Of a stretch of DNA of 64,000 bases, positions 36,880 to 49,880 are shown piece after piece. A model generated the notes under the pieces. It was given only the letters and a program-made list of their open reading frames with translations, had not been told where the DNA came from and searched no databases. Position 1 is the stretch's first letter. Every line of letters begins with the position of its first letter. Position numbers and translations under genes: made by a program. The DNA is taken from contig LUCM01000819.1 of the NCBI GenBank assembly GCA_008360955.1, positions 92,629 through 156,628 on the forward strand, given 5' to 3'. This DNA is from Fasciolopsis buskii. Its lineage: Eukaryota > Platyhelminthes > Trematoda > Plagiorchiida > Fasciolidae.

Positions 36880-39450
36880 AGTATGCTTAGACTGATGTAT
36901 GTAAGTCAACAGGGGTGTTTAGCTCATGCACTGGAGACCCTAGCCGTCAAAATCTGCTGTATCCAGGAGACTCGCAATCAGTCCCAGTGGACAGATGGCT
37001 ATGAGCAGTGAGTCTTAGAGGTTCATGCAGAATAAATAATCGCTGCTCTGATAGACACAACTTCTTTTTTGTCTCATCTTACGCACTAAAAACTGCAGCC
37101 CAGATCCAGTCAAGGATTCTTTCTATCAAAAGTTGCACGGTATTTTACGGGATGACATCATGATTTTAGCAAGGGCCAGGAGTGCTAGAGTAGGTTGGCT
37201 GTCCTCAAATGAGGTGCACATAAAAGTTCCCTTCGACCTCGATTCCTGTCGTTCTGAAAGCGAGGAACGTTTGTTGGCTCTGTGTTCAGACCATCAACTG
37301 TTTCTCGCTAATACGAGCTTCATATATCCCAATCGCCGGTACGTCACCTGGCGTCGGCCATCTTAGAATCATCGGTGGGCCGAAATCGACCATATCACTG
37401 TTGACCATAAAAGGCAACGCTACAAGACTGTCGATTGTACTGGAGCGCTCTTTTCGATTCCGACCACTTGTTAGTATGCACTAGGCTATCCATGCGCTTT
37501 GGTGGGTATTCTAAACGTATGATGCAGCGTTGGTTATATGCGCACTGGCTGAAAAGCCGGGACTTCCCCCACCTCAAAACATCAGTGAGCACTGGCCGTT
37601 TATCAAGAATATCTTACATTCTGCTGGCTTCGTGAGTTGTGGCCCAACTCGTTGCGTTGTGACACACTAGATTTCTGCTGTTTTTTTGCGCTTTCTTAAC
37701 GCAAGCGAGTATATTCCGGTTGGTAGCAAGTATAATAAAGCACGGCTCCTAAAGAGACGTGCAGGCTTGCGTGGGAATGGGTAGCTCTGGTATCAATAAG
37801 ATTTGAAGGTAGAACATGGCGCTGCCATGGGAAGTTCTCACAAGCCGTTTCTCCTCATCGGAGCTACCGGTAGAAAGGCATTAAGCTAATGGTTCGTCTG
37901 TCCACAGCCTGCATCGACTTCTTGTACACTGTGTCGGATCAACTTATCAAAGCAACAACTAAACGGGCTATCAGTGTCAGCGCCTCCCACAGATATTCTG
38001 GAAAGCGTCCGGTGGCCTGCCACAACAGACCCACCAACTGAGGTGGAGATTCTCTGGAAAATCCAAATACTAAGAAGTCACAAAGCGCCAGGGTCCGATA
38101 GCCTTTCCCCGGCTCTGTCTGAAGATGGTGAAACGGCTCTGGTAAGAGAATTCAAGTTCGAAGGTGATACTGTAGTAACGTACCCTCTTTGGCGAGAGTT
38201 TGATGGTCCGTATCATAGGAAAGAGCTTGCATGGTGATTGCTAACTATAGGGGTAGTAGCCTATTCCCAATGGCCTCAGTGCTGCTTTAGCCTGTCATTC
38301 TTCACAAACTGTACAACACCCGTTAAGGGCAATCTCGTGAGGAACAGACTGGGTATTTAGTTGGATGTGGATGCATCCACCAAATCTTCGCCCTCCAACG
38401 GGTGTCAGACCACCGTTTTACTTTCTAAGAGGCAACAATTATAGTGTTCTTAGACATCCCCACAGCCTTTGACTGTGTTCACAGGTCTGCACTATGGCAA
38501 GATTTGTTGAGAAATTGGATGCTTGCGAAGTATTTATCAGTCCTCAGAGAGTTATACTGTCATGCTTCAAATCGAATTAAGACATGTGGACAGCCATCCA
38601 CACCCTTCACCTTCTCCAATAGATTATGGTGATACTGCCCTATATCCCGATTTCTTTTCAAATTCGTCATAAAGAATATACTACAGAAAGGTTTATTTGG
38701 CCTTTTAGATGGTGGGGCTGAACTCCTCTCAGCGACTGAGTTGTTTCCTTGGAGTATGTTGGTTTTACCGCCTTGATGAGTGACAATTCATATGCAGTCC
38801 TATGCACGTTGGACCGCTAGGCGATTAAGGTAACAAGGTATAGAATGTGCTTTGCACCTTGAAAATGCAAGGTACTTCTTAAATATTGGTAGATTCTTGT
38901 ACCGGCACTCACCTTTTAGAGTGATCGGTTAGAGGCAATCAATGGCTTTAAGTGCTTCCCAAGTCTGATCACACTTGGCGGTGGTCTTGGGGAGAAGGTC
39001 TTACCAGGAATTGAGAAACCCAGAGCAGACTTTGCGAACCTTTGAAATTTGTGGTGCCAACATGACATCCAGCCTTCTCTCAAGGGAAGGGAGTACAATG
39101 CCACGACGAGGTCCGTCGTCGCATGTTGGGTACAGTCGTCCTCTGACGGAAGTAATTGTTCAACATCGCCTTCGGTGGCTTGAATACTTACTACACTTGT
39201 GCCTGTCTTTTACCTTTTCGTGCTCCTTTTGGACGTACTGAGCAGGGCTGGAAGAAGGAACGTGGCATTCAAGCTATGACTTGGAGTGGAGGTATGAAGA
39301 CGTTAGCTTCGGCGTTGGCTTCGGTTGGCTCCTCCCGTCTCCATGGTCAGGGTCCAGCAGTTGGTAGTCACCCAGTCTGCTGCACTGACGTTCGGCTAGT
39401 GCAGTTGGTTTTATGCAAAATGCAAAATGCAGGGAAGAATCAACTCGCCG
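36880..39450 (+). mobile_element. RTE-type LINE remnant B (endonuclease to C-terminal domain)
   Basis: All regions of the LINE polyprotein appear in order on the plus strand, in several frames. The endonuclease start is near 36920-36990 (LAHALETLAVKICCIQETR). The middle is at 37133-37366 (SSNEVHIKVPFDLDSCRSES). An intact FDSDHLLVCTRLSMRFGG endonuclease end lies near 37450-37510. The pre-RT region is at 37974-38120 (TDPPTEVEILWKIQ, SHKAPGSDSL). The first RT motif, FLDIPTAFDCVHRSALW, is near 38446. The YADD site is ruined to YVGFTALMSDN (about 38755-38790). The C-terminal region runs from 39150 (GWKKERGIQAMTWSGGMK, ASVGSSRLHG). It is near full length in layout but dead from stops, frameshifts and the lost catalytic pair. 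Confidence 0.8.
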
Positions 39451-39654
39451 TTTAAAAACGAAAGCTTGTTTGTTTTCCCCCGAAACTTAACAAACTTTCC
39501 TGCAAGCATAGAGGGGATTTAATCTCCGAAATGAATATCAAGCCGGCGTCAACAATGATCGTCATAGCACCGGCCAAGAACCCGGCTATGATAATCCTTA
39601 CCTTTATTGACTTTGAAGAGCTGTCAGCTGTCAGCTGCGTCATTTGGTCGTTAG

Positions 39655-39722
39655 GAAGGTAGGAATCGAACCCATAGTTTCCTGGTTGAAATGCGGTGTT
39701 GTTGACCTCTTGACTGCCATCG
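39655..39722 (-). repeat. tRNA-promoter-like segment (SINE or tRNA relic)
   Basis: The minus strand has GATGGCAGTCAAGAGGTCAAC as a D-arm-like start and an exact B box, GGTTCGATTCC (39672-39662), about 40 bases on. It lies just beyond the 3' end of LINE remnant B, in the opposite orientation. Confidence 0.5.
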
Positions 39723-42700
39723 CATACCCAGAAATCTTGCATCCTATAAATGCCGTAAGAAGACTGTGAGATGGTCTGGTGATGGTAAATACAAGAAAAT
39801 TCCAAAATCATTCTGCCCAGTGGCCGGGCCGTCCGCCTGTGATTGACCCATAACCACAGCATTTTTTGGATTCCGAAGACCACGTTCGATCTTTATGTTG
39901 TACGGTTAAGTCAACGTTACTCTGCTCACAAATGTGAGGTTAACTTAGAAACGCTCAGCCCATCTTGCCTCACAAAAGTGCATAAATGCCCGTGTATGAG
40001 TTTAGCTTTCGGGATTTACTCGGGCAAGATTAGATCGATCTAGACGGGTGGCAGTTCCCAGTTACTTTTGAAGTAACTAATTTGGAAGTAGAAGTTGAGA
40101 AATATGAGACAAAATATAAACAAATTAGCTGTGTCGTAGCTAACAATCTCTCTTACTACTAACACAACAAACATTGGAGTGTGGAGATTAGGTATATTTT
40201 ATGAAACAGCTAGCTTCGCAGTCGAAGATTTTTCGGAGGCTGCAAAAGCAAAGTACAACTGCGTCCACTTTGCTTTCTATTGGCAGTTGCTGGGCTAGAG
40301 CAGACACCAGTCAAACATGTGGTATTAAAAATGAGAACCAAAATGTCATATCTTTTTCTGTATTTGAATTGCCACTCAGTAAGCATCCGATGAGTTTATG
40401 AAACTTCACATGCATAAATGAAGAGTATTTGAGAATGTAAACGGCCGTTTCGTGTTGTTGTCGTCACCTGACTAACTTGACAAAATCGGAATCATTTTTA
40501 GCTGAACTCTTTTTGCAGCCCTGTCATGTCCAGTCAGATTGCAGCCTCCAGCAGTCGTACATTTAGCGAGGATAATTGTGTTCGCTATAGCCCAGTGTGA
40601 GTAGGTCAAATTAGAATTTGAGGCTGCTGACCGATGGTGAGAGTCGAGTAAAGAATAGTCTCAGTCAACCATCAGATGACCAGCAACCGTGCAATCACAG
40701 GAAAGTCAGTTGTTCGGAGTACTGGAAAGGAATAACATGCCACGTCAACCTAACCTAAGCATCACAAAGTGGAGCCGAAAGGTTTAATTGATTCACTGAA
40801 GGTAAAGGAAGGAAACAAATTTGAATACCATGTGTGATTTTTTTCAAAGTCATACATAAGGTAGATAGACTGAAAGAATGCCAAGAACATGGGTAAATGT
40901 CTGCAAACGGAATCTTGGAGAAAATACGGACTGTCGTCAACGCGTTAACATTGAAAGATATGGAGGTGAATGTCACGGGTTCGAATTTCTTTACCGCCCG
41001 CTACTGCTTCACTGGACAAGTCACAACTGATCACTACCATCTTCCCGCAGATAATGTATGTCGTCTTAGTAGCTTCTATTTTCAACTGGTTTCGGTGCAG
41101 ACTGCTTCTTACTGAAAGCTTGTTGATTTAGGGGTTTTGGTTAGAATGCAGCTACTGGAATTTCCTTGATTTTGACAAATTTTGATAATTAGTTTGATTT
41201 GTCCAGTCAACCCGTGGTGACAGCAAAGCCCAATAAGGATGTTTTTTCAGCATGTCCAGCGCCTTAACTGTGACCGAAGACAGCCAGTCTTTCTAACGCG
41301 TAGACTGCGATCCAGGTGACTTGGACAGCACTGACCTTATTGTGTGCGGTGAATTCGAATTACGTATAAATTCATATCACCCTCTGTTTCCATTCGTTTT
41401 GCACAATCAAATCTTGCCACTGTTAGATCGCATATCAACTTACGAAGCGAATTAAACAATGGATATAGAGTTTACAGGTTTCCTAATCAAGCGGTCTGAT
41501 CCACAGAGAAAACAAATAAATGAAACAGATGATTACGTGGATGTGGTCAGCGAAAATTCTGGACTGTGATATGGTGGCGAAATAATTTGGCGGCAGAAAA
41601 CAAGAAATCAAGCAAAATAAAAGTAACATTGAAGTTAAAATCAGTGTTGACGCTGGAAAATCGTTTAGGCAAATCACGTAGGGTGGTTTTGCGCGGTGAA
41701 GGGATTTCTTTAGCCTCACACCGAAAGTAGACACTTACCTGCTCGCTTATAAGTCGTTTTGTAATTAAAACGTGTTGGGTTTTGGCATTTCCGTTGAGGA
41801 AAACGCTGATGCTAGATTAGCATTTTTGTCTTTGAAACGATTGGCGCAAAACATCAGAACTAACATGCACCAAATAGCATTGCCAACTCAGACGAAAGCT
41901 GCTTCCCACTTCATCGCTTAACAACAGACGTTGAATGAAAACTCAGAAGTTTATGTGTAAAATAGCAATTTTCGAAACAGCCAAGCAGAGCACTTTCTAA
42001 TAACAGGCTGTCACGATCACCAGTGAAGACAATTTGAACGATTTGTGAAGTCTAGTGGCAGAAACTCAATGAGAATCTGTTCACAATAGAAATTCTCGGT
42101 GAAACTAAATAATGTAACCCAACGAATGGGATTCCTGGTGGACCAAAAGAAATATAAATGTTCCATTTCATGCCAGCTAAAACTGATGTCCTTTTTGTTG
42201 TTCCTACTTTATCCTGACTTTCACCATTCTTGGAATCTTACGTCTGTTCGGCGCACATCCATACTGCGGCGCTATTAGTATTCTGGAGGATTTGATCTTG
42301 ACAATAACCTATGACCATCAAAATTCTTGACTAGTTTAATCGGAAAATCAAGCAGAGAACAATCTTTTAGCTACTTTGGTCCTGTCGCTTCTGTGGCATA
42401 ACAAGCTCTTCATGAAGTTATATATATATATGATTAAAATGCTTCAGACGTTGAACTCTGAAAGTAAGTCGTTTCATAGCAAAAAATGAAGTCTATACAC
42501 CGTGAGTAATTATCAGTATAGAATTGTCAGATGCAGGTTGCCTAGTTGCGTTAGTTGCTTAGTCATAATATGCAAATCAGTCAGAAATGCACCCTGATGA
42601 AAGCCTAATGGAAACTCTACAGGATGGGTTATCCATGAAATTACGTTCGATATCTCCCTTTCGTTTCATTTCAAAGCGTTTAGAAACAGCTACATTCTAC

Positions 42701-44344
42701 TATGGTTCTTTCTGATCACTTGGCGGACGGTTGCCACGACTCGGCGAGGAATCAGTTTGGCCCCACCAAGCCTGCCGGTGGATCTGTTCGTCAAAATACA
42801 CCACTTCTCGGCTTCCGGTGGGACGTTGGCCAACGGCAAACATTGTATTAATCCGGACCATACGATTTTATGCACACCAATATTTCGCGTTTGTCTCAGT
42901 TCGCAATCCGTTCTGAGGTAAGCTGGGTAATATACACGTCCTATGGAAGTTTTGATATATCCCTTTCATACCCCACTGGTTTACATTGTCATGAAGTGAT
43001 TAAATTCTTCTAACCATTATAAGGTCTACCACAATATGGATTCGATTATAGCGAGGTTTACAGGGAATGTAGAATGGACGTCGTTCTTTATACTTTGTGA
43101 TCTTTGTCTCTTAGTGAGCGTTAAACTTTACTATGTCATTTCCAGCATTTTTTCGGAATGATGTCCAAAACTGGGTAAGAGCATGCATCTGTTTCACCGG
43201 GCTTGTCAAAAGTAAATTTGGTCACAGATTGCAGAGTGATGCATCGATAATCAGTGTACTTGACAGTTCGTGCGCACAAATGTCGTCATATAAGTCGAAT
43301 CAGACTTTCGGCCTATGCAAACAAGATCTCAAAACTCGGTTGAATCATATTTCAGAATGGTTTGAACATAATTTGCAGTAATTTCAAAATAGTTCCGGAA
43401 TAATGTGGGAAAAGACGTAGTGAATAATAAATCCCTTTTCTCTCATAAACAATAATTTAGCAGTTTATATTATTTCCAGAACGATGCCAGAATAAATTTC
43501 TAGCTGCGCCCAACAAGAATTGACTGTCACTGAAGGGATAGAAACCCAAGAAGTTATTATCCAAAAGCCACGATGTGGGTTGCACCCATAAACAATAATT
43601 TTAAAGGATTACGATTTTTAGGCCGATGAAATTTGTATGCGGAAGTTTCAAACAGGCACTGGCCATTGTGGGTTCAAGTTTCACTGATGAGTTAGGCAAT
43701 CTTCAAATGTCCCGATAAATGTCAGTGATTGAATGCATCCTGCGAAATTTGAAACAGTGATCCACCCAACCTTGAAACTAAAAACGAGGTGATTGAACCA
43801 AAAGGTAAAGTTTCAGTTATAAAGTATGGTGAGTAACTACACGATTTCTTGTTAAAATGATATGGTATGCAGGGTGTTCCAAATCGATTTTTACTTTACT
43901 AGCATATGGTGACTTCCTTTCTCCCTATGGTTATTTGTGAAATAATGAAGGACAAGAATCGACCAAAAAATTAACCATGCGGTGCCAAGTCCGGAAGAAT
44001 GAAGGAATGGCTTGATCAACTTCATTATTCCCACTGTGTTTGAACTTACCAGTAGTGCATTGTAATGGATGACGGCAATCTGAAAATCAATGCAGTACTT
44101 TGTCTGATCCAGCAGTAATGTAACGAATCAAGTGTGGGTGGAGGTGGGTGGATGATCTGTTGTGTATTTCCTTACTCGTTTGATTTGGAAATTGACAGTA
44201 GAATTTCCCATCTGACAAGCACTCGCATTCCATTTAGTATATCGTTTCAGACTAGAACATCACAACTTTAGAACTTCAAGAACATGCAAAATCTGGAGAA
44301 AACCAGTAGCATTAGACATGCGGGCCCCATGAGAATGAGAAGCA
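39723..44344. other. intergenic, nothing recognised
   Basis: Short unassigned frames on both strands. An AT dinucleotide run lies near 42419-42431. No coding or repeat family is recognised. Confidence 0.45.
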
Positions 44345-45312
44345 TTAGGGTAGTTCCATGTGCTTCCTCTGCACCCAGCACAATATGACAGTTTCTTCAT
44401 CTGAACGGAATCTTGAAAATCTCAAACACAAGGAAGCAAATGCACTTTTCGTACAACAAAAGGGGCAGTTCTTCGTTACTGCAAATTTTTCAGCTCCAAG
44501 ATGTACGATGCTTCGAAAACTTCCGAACGTATGATGTCGTTGGAGTACCGTGATTGCTGCCATGTATATTCTTACACTTTCATCACTCCTCTTGTCATAC
44601 GAATTGCTTAAACCGGTAGCAACTCCGCTCGTAAGCGAGTCAGTTTGTCTGAATGGATCGATTTCGTCCAGTTGCAAGGCGACGGCCACTGAGGCATCAC
44701 GATGACGTTCGGACGGCCTGTGTTGCGTAGAGAGGTAGGTGCTATTCACTTCGTAACACTTTCAACTTGAGTGTTCTTGTATTCAAGCCAGTCTGAAGCC
44801 CCAAAGCCAACAACATTATTATCTTTCAGAGGTGACCTGTTTAGGGGAAAAGTCCCGCAAACTAGTGAACCAAGGAAATTAGGAAAATCTATGTCCATTG
44901 TCGAAATAGGAAAGGCCACCAGACAATCTTTGAGATGAGACCTAAGATCTAGGCACAACGGATAGTACATGTCTTATTCGGGGAGTGGATGACGAGGCAA
45001 AACCAGCAGAATGGAACTTAAATTACTCCCTGATTTGATACATCAAACCGACATAGTAGCGCACAATTTAGGAGGGTGGATTGTTGAAAGGAAGTCGGTA
45101 GTTTCAAAATCTCTTTCACGACCGCCTAGATCTTCTGATTTGGACTGACCTGAAAACGAGACAATAAGGGAAGAGTAATTTTGTGCTAAGAGAAACTTTT
45201 CAAATCCATCGAGTTTGTAAAAGCCTAGGATGAAATGTCGGTGGTTTTCATCGACCGATGAGGTTGTTACACTTGATGTGGCAGAAATAAGAATTGTCGG
45301 ATCATGCACCAT
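44345..45312 (-). other. cluster of minus-strand open frames, possible exons of an unknown gene
   Basis: Three minus-strand frames follow each other: 45312-45043, 44970-44746 and 44749-44345. The first contains a textbook acceptor (TTGTCTCGTTTTCAG) before SKSEDLGGRERDFE. In the third, a good acceptor (CTACCTCTCTACGCAACACAG, near 44710) opens SERHRDASVAVALQLDEIDP and a GTAAGA donor closes it after KRSDES. Composition looks protein-like, with many charged residues. The phases do not chain cleanly from one frame to the next, and I recognise no family, so these are exon candidates only. Confidence 0.25.
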
Positions 45313-48216
45313 TTCTTCTTATAGTTAATTAATTTTCCCATTTCTCTTCGACGAGATACTTCCTAATCTTAAAACCAAACACAAGAATCGGACAATTTTT
45401 CGGACGGATATATTTTTGCTTTTGTACTTTTATGCGTTTCTGTGTACTAACCGAGAGTAACCTTAGTTGACATACAAATTCATTTGATGGGCCAAGTAAG
45501 CAGAGAGTTAGCAAAAAGCCAATCCACTCTTTTTAAGCATATATATATAGCAGTGAAATTTATCAATATAAATTCACAGTCATTCCCGCTGAAAGGTTGC
45601 GCACGATAAACGTTGTGTTGTAAACTAAAAAAGACCAACAAAGCTGTGATTAACATTATAATGTTCACAAGGAACGGAGCTTCGTTCGCAGCATTGTGGA
45701 TAAGCATCATACGTGATTCATGAGGTACTCACTGAAACAAATGTAGGGCATTGTCCCACGATAAATGATAACGAATTGAATGTTAGTGTTTATTGAACCA
45801 CAAATTTTTAATCCAGTATTTTCATATTACTGGTGAAAATATTTCTCGTTTCTACAGATTTTCGTCGCGAGATAACCGTAGCCACAATTCCGATACAAAG
45901 TGAGTAAGTTCTACGACAGGTTAGTTAAATGATTAAGACCTTATGCGTCAGTTCCTCGGTCCTCACTAACCACCAGCCGAAAAAAATAATGCATTTATAT
46001 TTATTCACTTAGAACGTGTGAAATCTTGTATGAATTCGGGGGCCATGGATCACAGTATGAAAAAGCGAGATCAATAGAGTTCGGCGAATTCTTGGAACCC
46101 CGTATGAGAAATTTGTTACCTTTCGAAATCACCAAGGCAAGTCTGAGTTTCCCTGCTCTGTGCCTGATATTTACTTAATTAACAGAAAAAGTTATCGGGT
46201 CCCTGGTTATAGTGATGCATCGAATTATGTCCGTTTATTTTGGATTTCTCCATCTGTATGATTAAGTGGTTATAGCCCCATCTTCTCACATTTACTGGAG
46301 ACAATTTCCATTCGATAATCATATTACCATAGGATGATGCATTTGCGAGATCATTAGCTCTTCCCTTATTACTTCCACGTTGCTTGCTCAATTGAGAGTG
46401 CTAATAAAATCATTGTTAGATAGCTTGTGTGAAATAGCATTCGGGAGTAAACCAAATAGGACTTTGGCAAGAACTAAGCTATTATTTCAGCTTTTCAGTT
46501 CACTGGTCTGCGTTTTCTTATAAATCACATCCTAAATCAAAATGCAAAAACAGTTTTCTTTCACTTAATAAACGAAGATATTTATTTTATTTGCCAGATG
46601 AAAATAAAGCAGTTTCCATGATAAAAATCATGGAATCATGTAAAAGTAACCCTGCCCCATGATGTCATCTAATCTGGACATATTATCAAAGTATTCATCT
46701 AGATGTAACATCCTTCGTTCATATTCTTTTTACCTGAAATTGTCGGTGGTTTTTACATTTAGTCAAACATTTTGCTTAAACGTCTAATGTCATTTATTCT
46801 CTTTGGTCCCTGTATCACATTCGTCGATTCGTTCGACTAGTTAATTTTATTATTTTGCACAGACGCAACACGTTCATGTCAACATAGCCTGATATCTCTT
46901 GCCTTTATGTAGAAATGTCTGCCACAGCATTTTACATGACTCACTTCCTTCCCCGTATGTTAGTCTCACCAATTATGTATTACCCATCCGCTAGTACCAA
47001 GTAGAATTTTTCCATGCCGATAGTGGAAACAGCCAGTTCTAACCTACCCAGTAAGTTGCCTCCGTATTACTACCTCCAGGTGATAAGTAACCCTAAAAAT
47101 CCTCTGCTCTAGGATAGCTGTACTATTATCTCCGATAGGAGTCTCGGCCGTCTGCACTATTATCCGGATTTGCGGGCTTGAACGTTGCAGCTTGAGGGTC
47201 AACCACCATTTGTTCATTTTGAAACATGATTGCTTGATGGCAGCACAAAGGCTATTAAATCACGGGGTTTAACTTTTAAAATATGGGCAATAATGAAGCA
47301 TATTTTCATTACCAGTTTCATAGTTTTATCTGTCAACAGATGAAAGCATAGAAAGTTTAAACCAGTAAACTTTGTGGTGAAAACCCAACAATTTCTCTGA
47401 ATAGATGAGGGCATCTTAGCCCGAAGTTGAGTTGGAGAGATGCGTACTCACTATTAGGAAAGTTATCTACCAGGTTTGTTCCTCTTTTAGACTTTCAAAA
47501 TCAAGCCTACCGTACGTAAAATGATGCTCACATCAGCCGCTGATACTTGTGCTGAGGAACTGTTCACTGTCGGAATACGGATAATCAGTGATGAGTAACG
47601 GATATTCTTTCCGAATGATGTTACACTTGGCAGTCAAAGAAACATCGAAATCGACTTAGCAACTAACGAGATGTTTGCCTGCATAAGCATTCATATGTAT
47701 ACCGGATACACGTGATAAAGATAATTAGTCAGAAGGTCTCATGGTGAAACTGCACACAGTTCCAGTCACAAACAGTCGAACGAAGATCAGCAACTGCTTG
47801 GCTACCTGGTGGTGAGCGTGACACAGTGCGCACCACATTGTACGGAAGATCAAGAAGGAGGCCTCTGGGCATCTTTCGAGTTTCTCTCAACAGTCATGAC
47901 CTGGGTTGGAACTTTTTTCGAACAAAACACCGTGTGGATGCATGCGCCAAGTATGAATTGTATGACCCACTAAGGCAGTGTCATAACCTAGAATGAATTT
48001 CACCGATAAAGGTAATTACAACCTGGAAATTGGTGCCTAAACCGCACATGTCGTGGCTGCTAAAAACAGTAAGAGGCAGCTAGAAGACAGCCAAAGGCTG
48101 CTAGGACAATGAAAACACAGAAGTTTCCGTACTCAGAAACAATGTCACCTCGTAGGTGAAAGTAATCGAGGTGTGCCTTGTGTTCATCTTCAGTGAAAGA
48201 AGGTCAAAAGGAGTTC
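45313..48216. other. intergenic, nothing recognised
   Basis: Several short frames lie here, including minus-strand ones at 45329-45710 with a hydrophobic stretch (MLITALLVFFS). None can be assigned. An AT run is near 45539-45548. Confidence 0.4.
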
Positions 48217-48767
48217 CGTCAACTAGTCAGTCAGTCAGTAGTCAGTCAATCCCTCAATCAGGAAGCCAATCCTAGAAGTTAATGAATGACCCTTCAAATG
48301 AAGTCAGCCAAAAAGACAATAACACAGTCAACCGTTCGATCATCAGCTACGAAAATGAACTGGCCAGTGGGTCAGCCACTCAGACAGACAGTCAGTCAGT
48401 CAGTCAGTCAGCCTGTCATTCATTCATGCATTTAATCAGTCATTCTGTGTAACTGTAAGTCAGTTACAAAAGTTAGTCAGCCACTAAGTCACGAAGATCA
48501 GTCAACCAGTCAGTAGGTCAATCAGTCAGTCAAACAATAAATCACCGAAGTTAGTCAGCCACTTATTCATTTAGTCAGTCATTCGGTCAATCGGTCACCA
48601 AAGACCGTCAGAGAGTCGATAAGTCAGATGCCAAAATCAGTCAGCCACTCAGTCAATCCCTCAGTCAGTGAGTGAGTCATTCACGCAGTCTGTCATGCAA
48701 TCACTCATTCAGGCAGACAGTCAGTCACCAAATTCAGTCAGGCAGTCAGGCTGTCATTTATTTATGC
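48217..48767. repeat. degenerate TCAG satellite
   Basis: The stretch is built from TCAG/GTCA units interrupted by CATT, CCAC and AAG motifs. The phrase GTCAGCCACT recurs about every 78-105 bases (48371, 48476, 48554, 48640), suggesting a decayed higher-order unit. It is not a CRISPR array because there are no regular unique spacers. Confidence 0.85.
48317..48430 (+). repeat. left arm of a near-identical inverted repeat
   Basis: This 114-base arm begins CAATAACACAGTCAACCG and ends CATTCATTCATGCA. It is repeated in reverse complement at 48768-48877, the only difference being one extra TCAG unit here. Confidence 0.9.
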
Positions 48768-48877
48768 TGCATGAATGAATGACAGGCTGACTGACTGACT
48801 GACTGTCTGTCTGAGTGGCTGACCCACTGGCCAGTTCATTTTCGTAGCTGATGATCGAACGGTTGACTGTGTTATTG
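48768..48877 (-). repeat. right arm of the inverted repeat, ending at the gap
   Basis: The reverse complement of 48317-48430, short by one four-base unit and otherwise identical. It stops at the first N of the gap. The turn point (48751-48783) is itself a short palindrome, CTGTCATTTATTTATG / CATGAATGAATGACAG. Confidence 0.9.
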
Positions 48878-49408
48878 NNNNNNNNNNNNNNNNNNNNNNN
48901 NNNNNNNNNNNNNNNNNNNNNNNNNNNNNNNNNNNNNNNNNNNNNNNNNNNNNNNNNNNNNNNNNNNNNNNNNNNNNNNNNNNNNNNNNNNNNNNNNNNN
49001 NNNNNNNNNNNNNNNNNNNNNNNNNNNNNNNNNNNNNNNNNNNNNNNNNNNNNNNNNNNNNNNNNNNNNNNNNNNNNNNNNNNNNNNNNNNNNNNNNNNN
49101 NNNNNNNNNNNNNNNNNNNNNNNNNNNNNNNNNNNNNNNNNNNNNNNNNNNNNNNNNNNNNNNNNNNNNNNNNNNNNNNNNNNNNNNNNNNNNNNNNNNN
49201 NNNNNNNNNNNNNNNNNNNNNNNNNNNNNNNNNNNNNNNNNNNNNNNNNNNNNNNNNNNNNNNNNNNNNNNNNNNNNNNNNNNNNNNNNNNNNNNNNNNN
49301 NNNNNNNNNNNNNNNNNNNNNNNNNNNNNNNNNNNNNNNNNNNNNNNNNNNNNNNNNNNNNNNNNNNNNNNNNNNNNNNNNNNNNNNNNNNNNNNNNNNN
49401 NNNNNNNN
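48878..49408. other. assembly gap (531 N)
   Basis: A run of N inside the satellite region, where collapsed or unresolved repeat is expected. Confidence 0.99.
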
Positions 49409-49880
49409 CATGGACAGTGAGTCACAACTTCAGTTACCAATGTCCTTCATTAATTAGGTCAATCAGTCAGTCAGTCAGCCAGTCAGGCAATCAGTAAGTT
49501 AGGCAGTGACCAAGGTCGGCCCATCACCGATGTGATTCATTCAGTCTTTGAATTAATCAGTGACTCAGTCCGCCACAGAACTAAGTCAACGAGTCACTCT
49601 TGAAGGTCAGTCACTCGCGAACGTCATTCTGTCCTTCAGTCAGTCCGTCACTCATTTAGTCAATCAGTCATTCAATCGGTCATTCGGCCTGCCAGTCAGC
49701 CATCAAATTCAGCCCTGCAGTTAGTTGTTCATTCATTCATTCATCCATCCATTCATTCATTCATCCATTCATCCATTCATCCATTCATTCATTCATCCAT
49801 TCATTCATTCATTCACTCATTCATTCATTCACTCAGTCAGTCGTTCACTCAGTCAGTCAGTCTGTTTGTCAGTCAATCGT
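49409..49880. repeat. TCAG satellite continued, with (CATT/CATC)n block
   Basis: TCAG-type units continue after the gap. A purer CATT/CATC array runs from about 49729 to 49834, followed by more TCAG units to about 49875. The open frame across it (alternating Ile-His-Ser-Phe) is a translation of the microsatellite. Confidence 0.9.

Noticed and set aside
43871..44080. DNA transposon remnant at the GGTGTTCCAAAT motif
   Set aside because: There was no matching inverted terminus and no transposase-like peptide nearby.
48217..49880. CRISPR-like array of short repeats
   Set aside because: The units are four-base TCAG and CATT satellites with irregular drift. There are no constant-length repeats with unique spacers and no cas genes, and the window is eukaryotic.
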